DNA of 64,000 nt from Alphaproteobacteria bacterium (lineage in GTDB: Bacteria; Pseudomonadota; Alphaproteobacteria; RF32; CAG-239): contig JAFUEX010000011.1 in assembly GCA_017470165.1 (NCBI GenBank), positions 1-64,000 on the forward strand, in the 5' to 3' direction. A program made the translations under genes and the position numbers. The number at the start of each line of letters is the position of its first letter. The stretch's first letter is position 1. This document shows, piece by piece, positions 8,413 to 17,338 of this stretch. The notes under the pieces were generated by a model. It saw only the letters and a list, made by a program, of their open reading frames with translations. It was not told where the DNA came from and ran no database searches.

Positions 8413-9765
8413 ATGGAAGAACAAAAGGTTTATGTTATCGGCGCCGGATTGGCCGGCGGGGAGGCAGCTTGGACTTTGGCTTCTCGCGGTATTCGGGTGG
8501 TTATTTGCGAGATGCGCCCGTCAAAATTGACACCGGCGCACAAAACCGGCTTATCAGCCGAGCTGGTGTGCTCCAATTCTTTGCGTTCAGATGACAATAC
8601 CAATTCGGCGATAGGGCTGCTGCATCAGGAAATGCGGCAGTGCTCGTCGTTGATAATGGAGGCGGCCGATAGTTGCCGCGTTCCGGCCGGCGGGGCTTTG
8701 GCGGTTGATAGAGAGCGTTTTGCCGCCTATGTCGATGCCAAACTCCACTCTCATCCGTTGATTGAATTTGAATATGGTGAAATAACCGGATTGCCCGCCC
8801 TTGAGCATCCAACGATTATTGCCACCGGCCCTTTAACTTCTCCAGCCTTAATTGCTGCGATTTTAGCCGAAATCGGCGACCAAAGCCTCAATTTTTTTGA
8901 TGCCATCGCTCCGGTGGTTTACAAAGACAGTATTGATATGTCGGTTTGTTGGTATCAGTCGCGTTATGACAAAGGCGACAAGTTTGATTATATCAACTGC
9001 CCTTTAAGCAAAGAGCAGTATTATGCTTTTGTCGATGCATTGCTGTCCGCCGAAAAGGTAGAATTTCACGATTTTGAAAAGGCAAGCTATTTTGACGGCT
9101 GTCTGCCCATCGAAGTTATGGCCGAGCGTGGCGTCGACACGCTGCTCTATGGTCCAATGAAGCCGGTAGGGCTTACCAATCCGCATACCCCGCAGAGCAA
9201 ACCTTATGCAGTGGTGCAGTTGCGGCAGGACAACCGCGAGGACACTTTGCGCAACATTGTCGGCTTCCAAACCAAGATGAAATACGGCGAGCAGGAGCGG
9301 GTATTCCGCACCATCCCCGGATTGGAAAAGGCCGAATTTGCTCGTTTGGGCTGTATTCACAAAAATACTTTTATCAAATCGCCGCAGGTGTTGGACGATT
9401 ATCTGCGGCTCAAAACCAAGCCGCATTTGTCATTTGCCGGTCAAATTACCGGCTGTGAGGGCTATTGTGAGAGTGCGGCAGTCGGCCTGCTGGCAGGTTG
9501 GTTTACCGCCTGCCGTCTTGCCGGAAACTCCGCTGCACTGCCGCCCGCCACCACGGCGTTGGGTGCGGTTTATGCCCACTTGCGCGATACCACCAATGCT
9601 GATTATCAACCGATGAATGTCAATTTCGGTTCGTTTGCGCCACTTGAGGATGCCGTTTCGCCGCACGGCAAAAGGATTCATCTCAAAGGCACCTTGCGCA
9701 AACAGGCTTATTGCCACCGCGCTGCCGAAGACATTAAACCATGGTTGGAGCTGTTCAGGCGATAA
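8413..9765 (+). CDS. trmFO: Methylenetetrahydrofolate-dependent tRNA (uracil-54-C5)-methyltransferase TrmFO
   Basis: TrmFO makes ribothymidine at position 54 of tRNA using FAD and methylene-THF. The FAD Rossmann motif [19 protein letters not shown] is at residues 7-25. [13 protein letters not shown] and [10 protein letters not shown] follow, both highly characteristic of the family. The late segment [18 protein letters not shown] is also diagnostic. The 450 residues are a full length. I chose the ATG at 8413 with GAAAG upstream over a TTG two codons earlier. Confidence 0.95.
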   Translation: MEEQKVYVIGAGLAGGEAAWTLASRGIRVVICEMRPSKLTPAHKTGLSAELVCSNSLRSDDNTNSAIGLLHQEMRQCSSLIMEAADSCRVPAGGALAVDRERFAAYVDAKLHSHPLIEFEYGEITGLPALEHPTIIATGPLTSPALIAAILAEIGDQSLNFFDAIAPVVYKDSIDMSVCWYQSRYDKGDKFDYINCPLSKEQYYAFVDALLSAEKVEFHDFEKASYFDGCLPIEVMAERGVDTLLYGPMKPVGLTNPHTPQSKPYAVVQLRQDNREDTLRNIVGFQTKMKYGEQERVFRTIPGLEKAEFARLGCIHKNTFIKSPQVLDDYLRLKTKPHLSFAGQITGCEGYCESAAVGLLAGWFTACRLAGNSAALPPATTALGAVYAHLRDTTNADYQPMNVNFGSFAPLEDAVSPHGKRIHLKGTLRKQAYCHRAAEDIKPWLELFRR

Positions 9766-9845
9766 AAATATTGGCAAAATTATATTTTCCTTAACCTTTT
9801 GCCGCTAAAATAAACCATAATGCTGCAATTTTATAACGGAACCCG

Positions 9846-10682
9846 ATGAGCAAGATAGTAAAAAAACTGGTCAAAAATTCGAATCACGCGCTGTTTGTGG
9901 GGCTGCATTTGCTCTCTGCCCGTAAGCGTCACGCCATGTATTCAATATATGCTTACGGCAAGCATCTGGACGACATTGCCTCATCTTCGGCGTCGCTGCC
10001 CCAAAAACTGGAGCTGTTTGATGAGTGGCGCACGGAAATCGGCAATATTTTTGACCGCGCCCGTCCTACATCTGACGTCGGCAGCACTATGTGGAAAAAT
10101 TTGCGGGATTTTCATCTCAATCGCGACGATTTTTTGTTGGCCTTGGATAGCAAAAAAAGTGAGCTGCTGCGGCATATTGTTGCGCCGAAGTGGGCGGAAT
10201 ATTATGCCTTTTGCGATGCTCAATGTGCTTCGTTTTTGCGCTCGGCTTTGCGGATTTTGGGGTGCAGCGACCCTCAGATTGCCGCCGATTTAGCTCGTTC
10301 GTTGGGGATTGCTTTGCAAACCACCATTGTCCTGCGCGACCTCAAAGATGCGGCTATGGAAGGCAGTTTGTATATTCCTGCCGATTGCCTGCAGCAGGCC
10401 GGAGTGAGCTTAACCTCGCCGCTTGAGGCTTTGAGTGACAATAATTTGGCCGTTGCGCGCGGACAGTTGGCCAAAGTTGCCGCCGAAAATTATGACCATG
10501 CTTTAGCGATTATTGCCGGCCTGCCGCGCAAATTGGCCGCGCGTCTCAAGAGTTTTGTTTATATTTATCAATATTGCTTCAAGGTGATGGAAAATCGCGG
10601 TTGGGAGGTAATAACTCCAAAGCCCTGCGCTGATGGTTTTACTAAACTGCGGCTGGCTTGCAAGGCTTATTTGGGGAAATAG
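9846..10682 (+). CDS. Squalene/phytoene synthase family protein (HpnD-like) with degenerate Asp motifs
   Basis: The fold matches trans-isoprenyl diphosphate synthases of the HpnC/HpnD group, which condense two farnesyl diphosphates toward squalene. The aligned signatures are YAYGKHLDDIASS (about residue 36) and TIVLRDLKDAAMEGSLYIP (about residue 160). In the usual enzymes these read DxxxD twice. Here the fifth position is Ser in the first motif and Ala in the second, and the R of the usual GRxYLP is lost. Metal binding may therefore be impaired or changed. The next gene, HpnE-like, begins 4 bases downstream. No HpnC or squalene-hopene cyclase is in the window. Confidence 0.8.
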   Translation: MSKIVKKLVKNSNHALFVGLHLLSARKRHAMYSIYAYGKHLDDIASSSASLPQKLELFDEWRTEIGNIFDRARPTSDVGSTMWKNLRDFHLNRDDFLLALDSKKSELLRHIVAPKWAEYYAFCDAQCASFLRSALRILGCSDPQIAADLARSLGIALQTTIVLRDLKDAAMEGSLYIPADCLQQAGVSLTSPLEALSDNNLAVARGQLAKVAAENYDHALAIIAGLPRKLAARLKSFVYIYQYCFKVMENRGWEVITPKPCADGFTKLRLACKAYLGK

Positions 10683-10686
10683 TCCG

Positions 10687-11778
10687 ATGTCGGAAGTCAA
10701 TTCCACTTGTCATATCATCGGAGCTGGTCTTTCCGGTTTGATGTGTGCTTTTTTTCTGCGCCGTCAAGGAAATACCCACCATATCGTGCTTTATGATGAC
10801 AGCTCGTCTTGCGGTGGGCAGGTTGCCACTTTTTATCATCAGCCTTGGGGAATCCGCATAGACAACGCCCCGCACATAATTGTCTCTTCCAACGAGATTA
10901 TGCGGGAGTTTGTCCACGATGATGAGTGGGAAAAGAATGTCTTGTTTGTCGATTCGCTCAATCAAAGCCTCAGTACCCGAATTGACGAGCATCAGGTCTG
11001 CCTGTTGCGCAAAATTTGCAATTCCGATCTTAGCGAGGTTTCTGAGGCGTTGCGGCGCAAGCTCACCGATTTTGTGTTCCCGAGCCGGCGTTATCAGCCT
11101 AAATTTTATACTAGCTCGCAAAATCTCGACACCCGCATTATCAATATGTTGCGTTGCTACGGTGATGTAATTAATCACAATTGCCGCCTTACGTCTGTCG
11201 ATGAGATTGACGGGCGCGTCTCCAAGCTCAATTTCGGCCGCCGCAGTGTCAAATTGGCGGCAAATGATATGGTTATTTTGGCTTTGGATAATGCTCAAAC
11301 TGCCAAAATTTTGCGCCGCACTCCGCTGGAAAAAACTTCGTTTATCACCGTGTCTTATTATACTTCACAGCGGATTTTCGTGCCGCATAACACATCTTTT
11401 GTCGGTATTGAGGATGGTGCGGCCGATTGGCTGGTTATCACCCCTAATGTGGTGACGGCGTTTGTCTTCGGTAAGGCAAAAAGTTTTTCCACCTCCGACA
11501 AATTGGCCTTGCACATCTGGGATGAAATATGCCGCATCCGCGGGGTAAACAGCGCATTTGTGCCGGCTTATAAGGTTGACAAACACACTGGTATTGAACT
11601 CAGCGATGTCAACAACGAGCGTCGCCCGAAAGATGCCCGCACTCAATACCAAAACCTGTTTATCTGCGGCGACTGGACTATGCGGGATTATCCCTGTTGT
11701 ATGGAAGCGGCTGCCTTGTCGGCAGTGCGCGCCGTCGAAACCTTGCTCAAATCAACCAAACAAAGGAAAATCAAATGA
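10687..11778 (+). CDS. HpnE-like FAD-dependent amine oxidase/desaturase family protein
   Basis: HpnE reduces hydroxysqualene to squalene in the HpnCDE route. The N-terminus has the dinucleotide motif HIIGAGLSGLMCAFFLRRQG (about residues 9-28). The C-terminus has the matching FICGDWTMRDYPCCMEAAALS, where the second FAD contact lies. The 363 residues are slightly short for the family. The ATG at 10687 is chosen because it sits 4 bases after the upstream stop. Its stop overlaps the peptidase start (ATGA). Assignment to HpnE rather than a related desaturase rests partly on the HpnD-like neighbour. Confidence 0.75.
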   Translation: MSEVNSTCHIIGAGLSGLMCAFFLRRQGNTHHIVLYDDSSSCGGQVATFYHQPWGIRIDNAPHIIVSSNEIMREFVHDDEWEKNVLFVDSLNQSLSTRIDEHQVCLLRKICNSDLSEVSEALRRKLTDFVFPSRRYQPKFYTSSQNLDTRIINMLRCYGDVINHNCRLTSVDEIDGRVSKLNFGRRSVKLAANDMVILALDNAQTAKILRRTPLEKTSFITVSYYTSQRIFVPHNTSFVGIEDGAADWLVITPNVVTAFVFGKAKSFSTSDKLALHIWDEICRIRGVNSAFVPAYKVDKHTGIELSDVNNERRPKDARTQYQNLFICGDWTMRDYPCCMEAAALSAVRAVETLLKSTKQRKIK

Positions 11779-13034
11779 ATACGCAAATTTCAACTCTTGC
11801 CAACGGTCTTACCGTCATTACTCAAGAGCGTCCTCAGTTGGAAACCGTGTCGCTGGGGATATGGGTAAAAACCGGCTCGGCTTGTGAGACCAAAAGCAAT
11901 AACGGTATCTCGCATTTTTTGGAGCATATGTCGTTCAAGGGTACTAAGGCGCGCACTGCCCTGCAAATAACCGAAGAAATTGAGGATGTCGGCGGTCAGT
12001 CCAATGCCTATACCTCGCGCGAGTGCACGGCCTATTATGCCAAAATGATGAAAGAAGATGCCGAATTGGCCGCTGATGTGCTTATCGATTCGGTCAAAAA
12101 TTCGGTTTTTCCGCAAGAGGAGCTGGTCAAAGAGCGAGACGTTGTGGTGCAGGAGATAAAACAAACCATCGACACGCCGGACGATATTGTGTTTGACTAT
12201 TTTCAGGAGCAGGCTTTTCCTAATCAGGCATTGGGGCGCTCGATTTTAGGCCCCATCGAGCAGGTAAAATCTTTCGGCCGCGAGGATTTGTTCAACTATA
12301 TCAATACCAACTACGCCGCCGAAAATATGGTGCTGTGTGCGGTCGGCAATATCAAGCACGACGATTTTGTCAATATTACGGCGCCGCGTATTTCCGATTA
12401 TAAATCCAAGGTCTCGTTTCAGGCCGATGCCCAAAGTTATCAAGGCGGTTTTTTTGCTCAAAAGCGCGATATCGAGCAAACTCACGTGATTGTCGGTTTC
12501 AACAGCTGTTCTTATCAGGACAAAATGCATTGTGCCGTGGTTATGTTGTCCACCATTTTGGGCGGCGGGATGTCCTCGCGTCTGTTTCAGGAGATTCGCG
12601 AAAAGCGCGGTTTGGTTTACACGGTTTACAGTTTCAACTCGATGTTCAGTCAAACCGGCCTGTTTGGCATTTATGCCGGCACCGAGGCCAAAGATTTGCC
12701 GCAGCTTTTGCCGGTGGTGGTCGACGAGATTAAAAAAATCTGCAATGATTTAGTCTCTCAAAAAGAGTTTGAACGCGCCAAAACGCAAATTAAAGCCGGA
12801 TTGAAAATGGGGTTGGAGAGCTCGTCTTCCACCGCTGAGGTTTTGGCTCGCCAATATTTAATGTACGGTCGCACTTATACCATTCCTGAGCTGATTGCCA
12901 AATATGATGCGCTCACTTTAGAGGATGTGCGCCAAGCCGCGCAAAAGATTTTTGCCTCATCGCCGACCTATACCTTGCTCGGAGCCTATGACAAATATAT
13001 GGAGTACGACCAATTGCAAAAAGCGCTGGCATAA
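11775..13034 (+). CDS. M16 family zinc metallopeptidase (processing peptidase-like)
   Basis: The family cleaves peptides with an inverted zinc motif. HxxEH is present as H47-F-L-E50-H51 (SHFLEHMSFKGT), and the third ligand glutamate is in the downstream RDVVVQEIKQT helix region. Two M16 halves are seen across the 419 residues, the second with a glycine-rich LGGGMSSRLFQEIREKRGL loop typical of the inactive C-terminal half. It is close to bacterial homologues of mitochondrial processing peptidase beta. There is no signal peptide. The start overlaps the upstream stop. Confidence 0.92.
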   Translation: MNTQISTLANGLTVITQERPQLETVSLGIWVKTGSACETKSNNGISHFLEHMSFKGTKARTALQITEEIEDVGGQSNAYTSRECTAYYAKMMKEDAELAADVLIDSVKNSVFPQEELVKERDVVVQEIKQTIDTPDDIVFDYFQEQAFPNQALGRSILGPIEQVKSFGREDLFNYINTNYAAENMVLCAVGNIKHDDFVNITAPRISDYKSKVSFQADAQSYQGGFFAQKRDIEQTHVIVGFNSCSYQDKMHCAVVMLSTILGGGMSSRLFQEIREKRGLVYTVYSFNSMFSQTGLFGIYAGTEAKDLPQLLPVVVDEIKKICNDLVSQKEFERAKTQIKAGLKMGLESSSSTAEVLARQYLMYGRTYTIPELIAKYDALTLEDVRQAAQKIFASSPTYTLLGAYDKYMEYDQLQKALA

Positions 13035-13060
13035 ACCAAAAATTAAAGATTTTGCCGTTA

Positions 13061-13097
13061 AAATAACAGCAATTGCAAGATTGTTGTTATTTTTTTA
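13061..13097 (+). terminator. Rho-independent terminator after the M16 gene
   Basis: AAAATAACA-G-CAAT (13061-13074) pairs with ATTG-T-TGTTATTTT (13081-13094), followed by a T run to 13097. Confidence 0.65.
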
Positions 13098-13113
13098 ATC
13101 AAAGGACTGCCAA

Positions 13114-14181
13114 ATGTCGCGAGCGGAAGATATTTTTCAAAAACTGGTGTATTTCGGTGAGGATGCTTTGGACGAGTTTATTCTCAACCGCCAGAGCGAA
13201 GAGCTGTTTATCGATTTTAAACAGGCAGCCTCTGACGGCAAAAATTATAATACCTTGCACAAAGACGACCGCCGCAATTTGGCTAAAGCCATCTCCGGAT
13301 TCGGTAATTCCGAAGGAGGAGTGGTTATTTGGGGTGTTGAGTGTTCGCGTGATTGTGAGATAGGCGATGTTGCCAAGGCCAAGGTTAAAGTGAAAAATGT
13401 GCATCGCTTTTTAAGCTGGTTGGAAAATTCCATTTCCGGCTGCACCATTCCCAGCCACAACAAAGTGCGCAACCACATAATCAGCGTGGACGAAAACGGC
13501 GATGGTTTTTGCGCCACCTATATCCCCAAATGCGATGTTGCCCCTTTGATGACCGCCTCCAATTCGGCGATTTATATCCGTTCGGGCTCCAACAATGTGC
13601 CGGCTCCTTATGCGGTTATCTCAGGGATGTTCGGCCGCACGCCGCAGCCCAATATCGAACTGAAGGTCGCCGACAAAAAAATCTCTGCACTCACCAATCA
13701 GGATGAGGATATCCTTTATCCCAACAGCATTGACAATCCGCCCGAGCAATATGTTAAGGTCAGCTTTGAGCTGCAGGGCGAAAATTATTCTAATGTGATA
13801 GCCCGCGAGCTGTTTTTATCGGCCAACATTATTTCTGACGGCGGCGAATATAACAAAGTTCGGTTTGCCAACTATAATCAAATGGAGGCCATTTCCGGCA
13901 TCGAAGGACAGCTCAATATTATCACCCGTCCGGAGCTCAGGTTGCCGCCGCGCGGCACGATTCGTTTTTGCTCGTGCGAGATTATCCTTTCTCCCTATGT
14001 CGAAAGCGATTTTCAGCTCGAGGGCGTGGTTGGCGCCAACTCGGCTATGCCGAAAAATTTTCGCATTTATATTCCCAAAAACCGTTTGCGCTCGTTTGTG
14101 GCCAAAGTTATCCGCGGTGACGAGGATTATAATCTGATTTGCAGTGAATTTTTTAACGACTTTTTCCGAGGAGAGTTTTAG
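13114..14181 (+). CDS. AlbA_2 (Schlafen-type) domain protein
   Basis: Residues 25-140 show the AlbA_2 signature: EELFIDFKQAAS, then NLAKAISGFGNSEGGVVIWGVE, the glycine-rich 'N..GG.I..G' core of this putative nucleic-acid-binding domain. The remaining 200 residues look like a beta-rich domain with a YIRSGSNNVPAPY segment, also usual after AlbA_2. The role is unknown; many relatives are regulators or defence-associated. Its stop is followed immediately by rnhA, so the two are probably cotranscribed after the terminator at 13061-13097. Confidence 0.8.
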   Translation: MSRAEDIFQKLVYFGEDALDEFILNRQSEELFIDFKQAASDGKNYNTLHKDDRRNLAKAISGFGNSEGGVVIWGVECSRDCEIGDVAKAKVKVKNVHRFLSWLENSISGCTIPSHNKVRNHIISVDENGDGFCATYIPKCDVAPLMTASNSAIYIRSGSNNVPAPYAVISGMFGRTPQPNIELKVADKKISALTNQDEDILYPNSIDNPPEQYVKVSFELQGENYSNVIARELFLSANIISDGGEYNKVRFANYNQMEAISGIEGQLNIITRPELRLPPRGTIRFCSCEIILSPYVESDFQLEGVVGANSAMPKNFRIYIPKNRLRSFVAKVIRGDEDYNLICSEFFNDFFRGEF

Positions 14182-14628
14182 ATGCCGGAAGTTGAAATGT
14201 TTACCGACGGAGCTTGTTTGGGCAACCCAGGCCCCGGCGGGTGGGGAGTAGTGCTGCGTTGCAAGGGGATAGAAAAAGAGCTTTCCGGCGCCAATTCGCT
14301 CACCACCAACAATCGGATGGAGCTGACTGCGGTGATTGAGGGCCTAAAGGCGCTCAAATCTCCCTGTCAGGTAACCATCTGCACCGACAGCCGCTATTGC
14401 CTCGACGGGGTTACCAAATGGCTGCCCAATTGGCAAAAAAACAATTGGCGCACCGCCAACAAAAAAACTCCCGTCAAAAATATCGACCTCTGGCAGCAGC
14501 TCGAGTCGCTGTTGCGAATCCATAAAATCAGTTGGGTTTGGGTCAAAGGGCATAATGGACATCCCGAAAACGAGCGTGTCGACGAGTTGGCGCGAAACCA
14601 AGCAAAATCAATACTTAGCGGTAAATAA
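14182..14628 (+). CDS. rnhA: Ribonuclease HI
   Basis: It degrades RNA in RNA-DNA hybrids. The catalytic carboxylates are present: D8 in [12 protein letters not shown]47 in NNRMELTA, D69 in [10 protein letters not shown], and the last Asp in NERVDELA. The basic handle region [12 protein letters not shown] is present. The 148 residues are a full length. It begins one base after the stop of the AlbA_2 gene. Confidence 0.97.
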   Translation: MPEVEMFTDGACLGNPGPGGWGVVLRCKGIEKELSGANSLTTNNRMELTAVIEGLKALKSPCQVTICTDSRYCLDGVTKWLPNWQKNNWRTANKKTPVKNIDLWQQLESLLRIHKISWVWVKGHNGHPENERVDELARNQAKSILSGK

Positions 14629-14639
14629 CAAAATTTTAC

Positions 14640-14668
14640 TTGATTTAGACAAAAAAATATGTTATGGT
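14640..14668 (+). promoter_or_regulatory. Predicted promoter for the 14700 gene
   Basis: TTGATT (14640-14645) and TATGGT (14663-14668) are 17 bases apart. The -10 lies over a possible earlier ATG at 14664, which argues that translation starts later, at 14700. Confidence 0.4.
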
Positions 14669-14699
14669 TCACCTAGTTTCAACAACTTGTGTGATTCTA

Positions 14700-15386
14700 A
14701 TGGTAAAACAACGAATACCCGCATTTTCGGGAACAGGTCAAATCCTTCAAACTGATTTGTCTCATAATAACGACAGTATTTTTGAGACTAAGGAGGAGTT
14801 TATTGCTCATTTAATCCGCAGCGGCGAAATTGCTAAAGATACCCATCATTATCAAAATGATGGGTTTATTTATCTCCAAGGAAGTCTCAAGATTGATAAA
14901 CGGGTTAAAGCAGGTCTCAATTGGAATGATGTGATAGTAACCTCATCGGTGGTAGAAAACGGGCAGATTAGCCGTTATCAATATTTGCCGCTCACTCGCA
15001 AAGGGGTCAAAACCGAACTTAAGCCAGCCACCTTAGAGGAATATATGAACCACAATAATTATGGCGCCGCAACCGCCAACGGCGGCTGGAGTGTCAAAAT
15101 TCTGCGTATTCCCGAGGCGGCAGTGCATATTGATTTTTCCAAAGTCAGGGCGCAAACTACCCTGTTTTATGGCCAAAGCATTGCTCTGTCCAAGCTGCCC
15201 TATTCGCAAAATACTTTAGGCCTCAATCCCTATAGTTTGGGTATCGATTGCCCCAATCCTTATGAAGTAGCCAAGGAAAAAGGCTGCGGCAAAGAGATTT
15301 TGGATGTGCTCAAGCCCAAGAAAAATATTTTCTCCTTTTTTCCGCTCAGCGGATTTATCGGTTTCGGCTCCAAGCGCGATGGATAA
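14700..15386 (+). CDS. Unknown soluble protein
   Basis: I do not recognise this 228-residue protein. The sequence is well-mixed and looks folded, with no signal peptide or membrane span. Repeated aromatic and glycine turns (YGAATANGGWSVKILRIP) suggest a mixed alpha/beta or beta fold. The ATG at 14700 is preferred because a plausible promoter covers the upstream ATG at 14664. The ribosome site is weak. It stands alone between rnhA and a small membrane-protein gene. Confidence 0.6.
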   Translation: MVKQRIPAFSGTGQILQTDLSHNNDSIFETKEEFIAHLIRSGEIAKDTHHYQNDGFIYLQGSLKIDKRVKAGLNWNDVIVTSSVVENGQISRYQYLPLTRKGVKTELKPATLEEYMNHNNYGAATANGGWSVKILRIPEAAVHIDFSKVRAQTTLFYGQSIALSKLPYSQNTLGLNPYSLGIDCPNPYEVAKEKGCGKEILDVLKPKKNIFSFFPLSGFIGFGSKRDG

Positions 15387-15401
15387 ATAAAAAAATAGTG
15401 C

Positions 15402-15430
15402 TTGCTTTTGGACAAAAAAAGGAGTATAAC
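15402..15430 (+). promoter_or_regulatory. Predicted sigma-70 promoter for a small membrane protein
   Basis: TTGCTT (15402-15407) and TATAAC (15425-15430) are 17 bases apart, 45 bases before the ATG at 15476. Confidence 0.6.
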
Positions 15431-15475
15431 AGAGACATAAATTTATTATTGCCAAATTATAAAAACACAAAAGAT

Positions 15476-15682
15476 ATGGAAACAACACGGAAAAACACAA
15501 ACCAAAATCAATATTATTTTGGTTTGGCTAAAGAATTAAAAGGCTCAGTTTTATTGATAGCCTTGTTGGTTTTATTTGTGCTGGGGTGTCACTTTTTCGT
15601 GCCGCCAGCATGGGGATTTGTACCGCTAATCATAGCACTTCTTGCAAGCAGTGCGTGGGTGGTTTATAAATTCTTTCTTTAA
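15476..15682 (+). CDS. Small protein with two predicted membrane helices
   Basis: The 68-residue product has a polar, Asn/Gln-rich N-terminus. Two hydrophobic segments follow, VLLIALLVLFVLGCHFFV and FVPLIIALLASSAWVVYKF, separated by a Pro-Pro turn. The ATG at 15476 is chosen because the promoter at 15402-15430 leaves the upstream in-frame ATG before the transcript start. A strong terminator follows at once, so it is a one-gene unit. The function is unknown. Confidence 0.6.
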   Translation: METTRKNTNQNQYYFGLAKELKGSVLLIALLVLFVLGCHFFVPPAWGFVPLIIALLASSAWVVYKFFL

Positions 15683-15698
15683 TTAATTTCTTGTTGTC

Positions 15699-15735
15699 AC
15701 CTCCGTCATTTAAGACGGAGGTTTTCCTTTTTTTT
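15699..15735 (+). terminator. Rho-independent terminator
   Basis: ACCTCCGTC (15699-15707) pairs perfectly with GACGGAGGT (15714-15722), with a six-base loop and a T-rich tail to 15735. Confidence 0.9.
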
Positions 15736-15771
15736 GGGGGGAATTAGCTGACAATAGAGCAGGGCAGGGGC

Positions 15772-15807
15772 AAAAAAACTCCGCGGTTGCAAGTGCAGTC
15801 GCGGAGT
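15772..15807 (-). terminator. Rho-independent terminator of the HU gene
   Basis: On the minus strand ACTCCGCG and CGCGGAGT (15778-15785 and 15800-15807) form the stem, followed by seven T (15772-15778 read as A on the plus strand). Confidence 0.85.
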
Positions 15808-15836
15808 AATCGTAAATGTAAGAACCTAACCGGAAA

Positions 15837-16109
15837 TTACTTTACAGCCTTTTTCAACAAAGCACCGGCTCTGAACTTAGGAGCTTTCGAAGCGGCGATT
15901 TTGATGGTCTTGCCGGTAGCAGGATTGCGGCCGTTGCGAGCAGCGCGCTTAGCAACCGAGTAAGAACCAAAACCGGTAATTTGAACGGTCTCGCCCTTTT
16001 TCAGAGCTTTGGTAATGGTAGCAATCTCAGCAGTCAAAACTTTAGCAACTTCAGCTTTGGAAACGCCGGCAGCTTTAGCAACTGCATCAACATATTCGGT
16101 TTTGTTCAT
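15837..16109 (-). CDS. hup: HU family DNA-binding protein
   Basis: This is the histone-like dimeric protein that bends DNA. The 90 residues hold the family signature GRNPATGKTIKIAASKAPKF with the DNA-intercalating arm proline. VQITGFGSYSVAKRAARNGR precedes it, and the ending FRAGALLKKAVK is typical. The ribosome site AAAGGAAA precedes the ATG. It is a single-gene unit with its own terminator at 15772-15807. Confidence 0.96.
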   Translation of the reverse strand: MNKTEYVDAVAKAAGVSKAEVAKVLTAEIATITKALKKGETVQITGFGSYSVAKRAARNGRNPATGKTIKIAASKAPKFRAGALLKKAVK

Positions 16110-16410
16110 TTCAATTTTCCTTTCATGGTTATTTTAAGTAAGGTCTCTTAAGTTTAACCTCAAGCCCAATTTTCAATAATTAAAACGCAAAAGTCAAATA
16201 AAATATGGAGAAACACACATTTTTATGCACAGGTTTCCTTGAATTTGCTGCTTTTTAGGGGCGGCAGACTGCCAATTTGCCGTAAAATCGGGTGATTCCT
16301 TGCGAGTCTTGGTCATCCGATTCTCTATTTTCGCACCATTCTGCACTTTAAATTTGCCCGAGTCTTATTATATGGTGCTCATCAACATTTTTTATTGAAA
16401 GGATAAACCG
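16110..16410. other. Intergenic region between HU and a small membrane-protein gene
   Basis: These 300 bases hold the divergent leaders of HU (minus) and the 16411 gene (plus). On the minus strand a TTGACT lies near 16196, but no good -10 is spaced from it. I see no RNA gene or repeat here. Confidence 0.5.
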
Positions 16411-16539
16411 ATGTGGACATTTCTCAAATATCTGTTTTATTTAATCATTTTGCTGGCTCTGTTTTATATCGGCAAGTCGTTTTATGACAGCTATGCCGCG
16501 CCTGCGGTCAGCGAAACAGTGGTCATCGGCGCCGAATAA
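16411..16539 (+). CDS. Very small single-span membrane protein (42 aa)
   Basis: A GAAAGGA ribosome site at 16397-16403 precedes an ATG whose 42-codon frame begins MWTFLKYLFYLIILLALFYI, a clear membrane helix. A short polar tail follows, ending SETVVIGAE. The length is below the usual gene-calling cut-off. It is plausible because of the good ribosome site and a clean hydrophobic profile. It recalls the small inner-membrane proteins often encoded alone in this lineage. The function is unknown. Confidence 0.6.
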   Translation: MWTFLKYLFYLIILLALFYIGKSFYDSYAAPAVSETVVIGAE

Positions 16540-16563
16540 TCCGCCGACCTTAAAAAAACTAAG

Positions 16564-16971
16564 CTATACCAACTCATCAATATCGGTAATCGGCTCGTTT
16601 TTTTCGTAAAAATGCTTCAGATAACTGCGCCCGATGCGCTCAACATCCTCGTCACGCACTATGGTTTGATTGTTGTTGTAAACGTCGATTTTTTGATTGC
16701 TGGGCGCGGTTATATCATCTTGGCTTTCGATAATGCCGGACATCGTCAGTGCATCAAAGCTGGTCGCCAGACCGCCCTCGCTCATAAAACGTCCGCGTGA
16801 TTGCTGTTTGCTGTTGGCGCTGCCGTCTTCCCCGCCTCCACCGGCGGTATCATCGCGCACCAAAACATTGTTGTTGGTGTCCACATTTTCCACCAACTGC
16901 GATCTCGAATTGCGGGGCTGCACACTGCCTGCGGCAACGCTCCCCACCTTGCGTGTAAAACTGACAACCAT
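16564..16971 (-). CDS. Unknown protein
   Basis: The 135-residue product starts at the ATG at 16971, with AGGAGAG directly upstream. It has no signal peptide or membrane segment. The middle is rich in Gly, Asn, Gln and Ser (disordered). The C-terminus is a predicted helix ending in an acidic stretch (RIGRSYLKHFYEKNEPITDIDELV). I do not recognise the family. It follows the nagZ run on the same strand but with a gap of 145 bases. Confidence 0.6.
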   Translation of the reverse strand: MVVSFTRKVGSVAAGSVQPRNSRSQLVENVDTNNNVLVRDDTAGGGGEDGSANSKQQSRGRFMSEGGLATSFDALTMSGIIESQDDITAPSNQKIDVYNNNQTIVRDEDVERIGRSYLKHFYEKNEPITDIDELV

Positions 16972-17116
16972 ATAAGCTCTCCTGAAAATGGTTTCCTCTT
17001 TTCGATTATACTCTCGAAAAGCCTTCAACTATATTATAGCACGACCCAAAACAAAAAGCCATAGCTTTTTTCACCATTGGGAAATTTCAATACATAATAA
17101 TTAATTGCAGCCTTTA

Positions 17117-17338
17117 TCAGTCTTGCTGCGAATCCTTTTTACCGGTTTGCTCGGTCTTATCGGCCTTAGCTTCTTTTTTCGGCTCTGAGGCAGATGCAGC
17201 TTGGCTTTTTTCTTGCAGGCGTTTCAAATTTTCTTGCAGGAAGTCTGCGGCCTTAGTGCCCCAATTTTGCAGCATCTCAACCTTGATAACGCCGAAAATC
17301 ATCAGCAAAACAAAAATAATCACAAGCCATATCAACAT
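17117..17338 (-). CDS. Small membrane-anchored protein, TatA-like topology
   Basis: The 73-residue protein has an N-terminal membrane helix (LIWLVIIFVLLMIFG), a short hinge, and then an amphipathic helix (NWGTKAADFLQENLKRLQEK). A charged Lys/Glu/Ala-rich tail follows. That layout, including the FG at the end of the membrane helix, is that of TatA. In many alphaproteobacteria nagZ is followed by scpA, scpB and tatABC. The usual KxPEL motif after FG is absent and no tatB or tatC follows here, so the TatA link is tentative. The start overlaps the nagZ stop by 7 bases. Confidence 0.55.
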   Translation of the reverse strand: MLIWLVIIFVLLMIFGVIKVEMLQNWGTKAADFLQENLKRLQEKSQAASASEPKKEAKADKTEQTGKKDSQQD

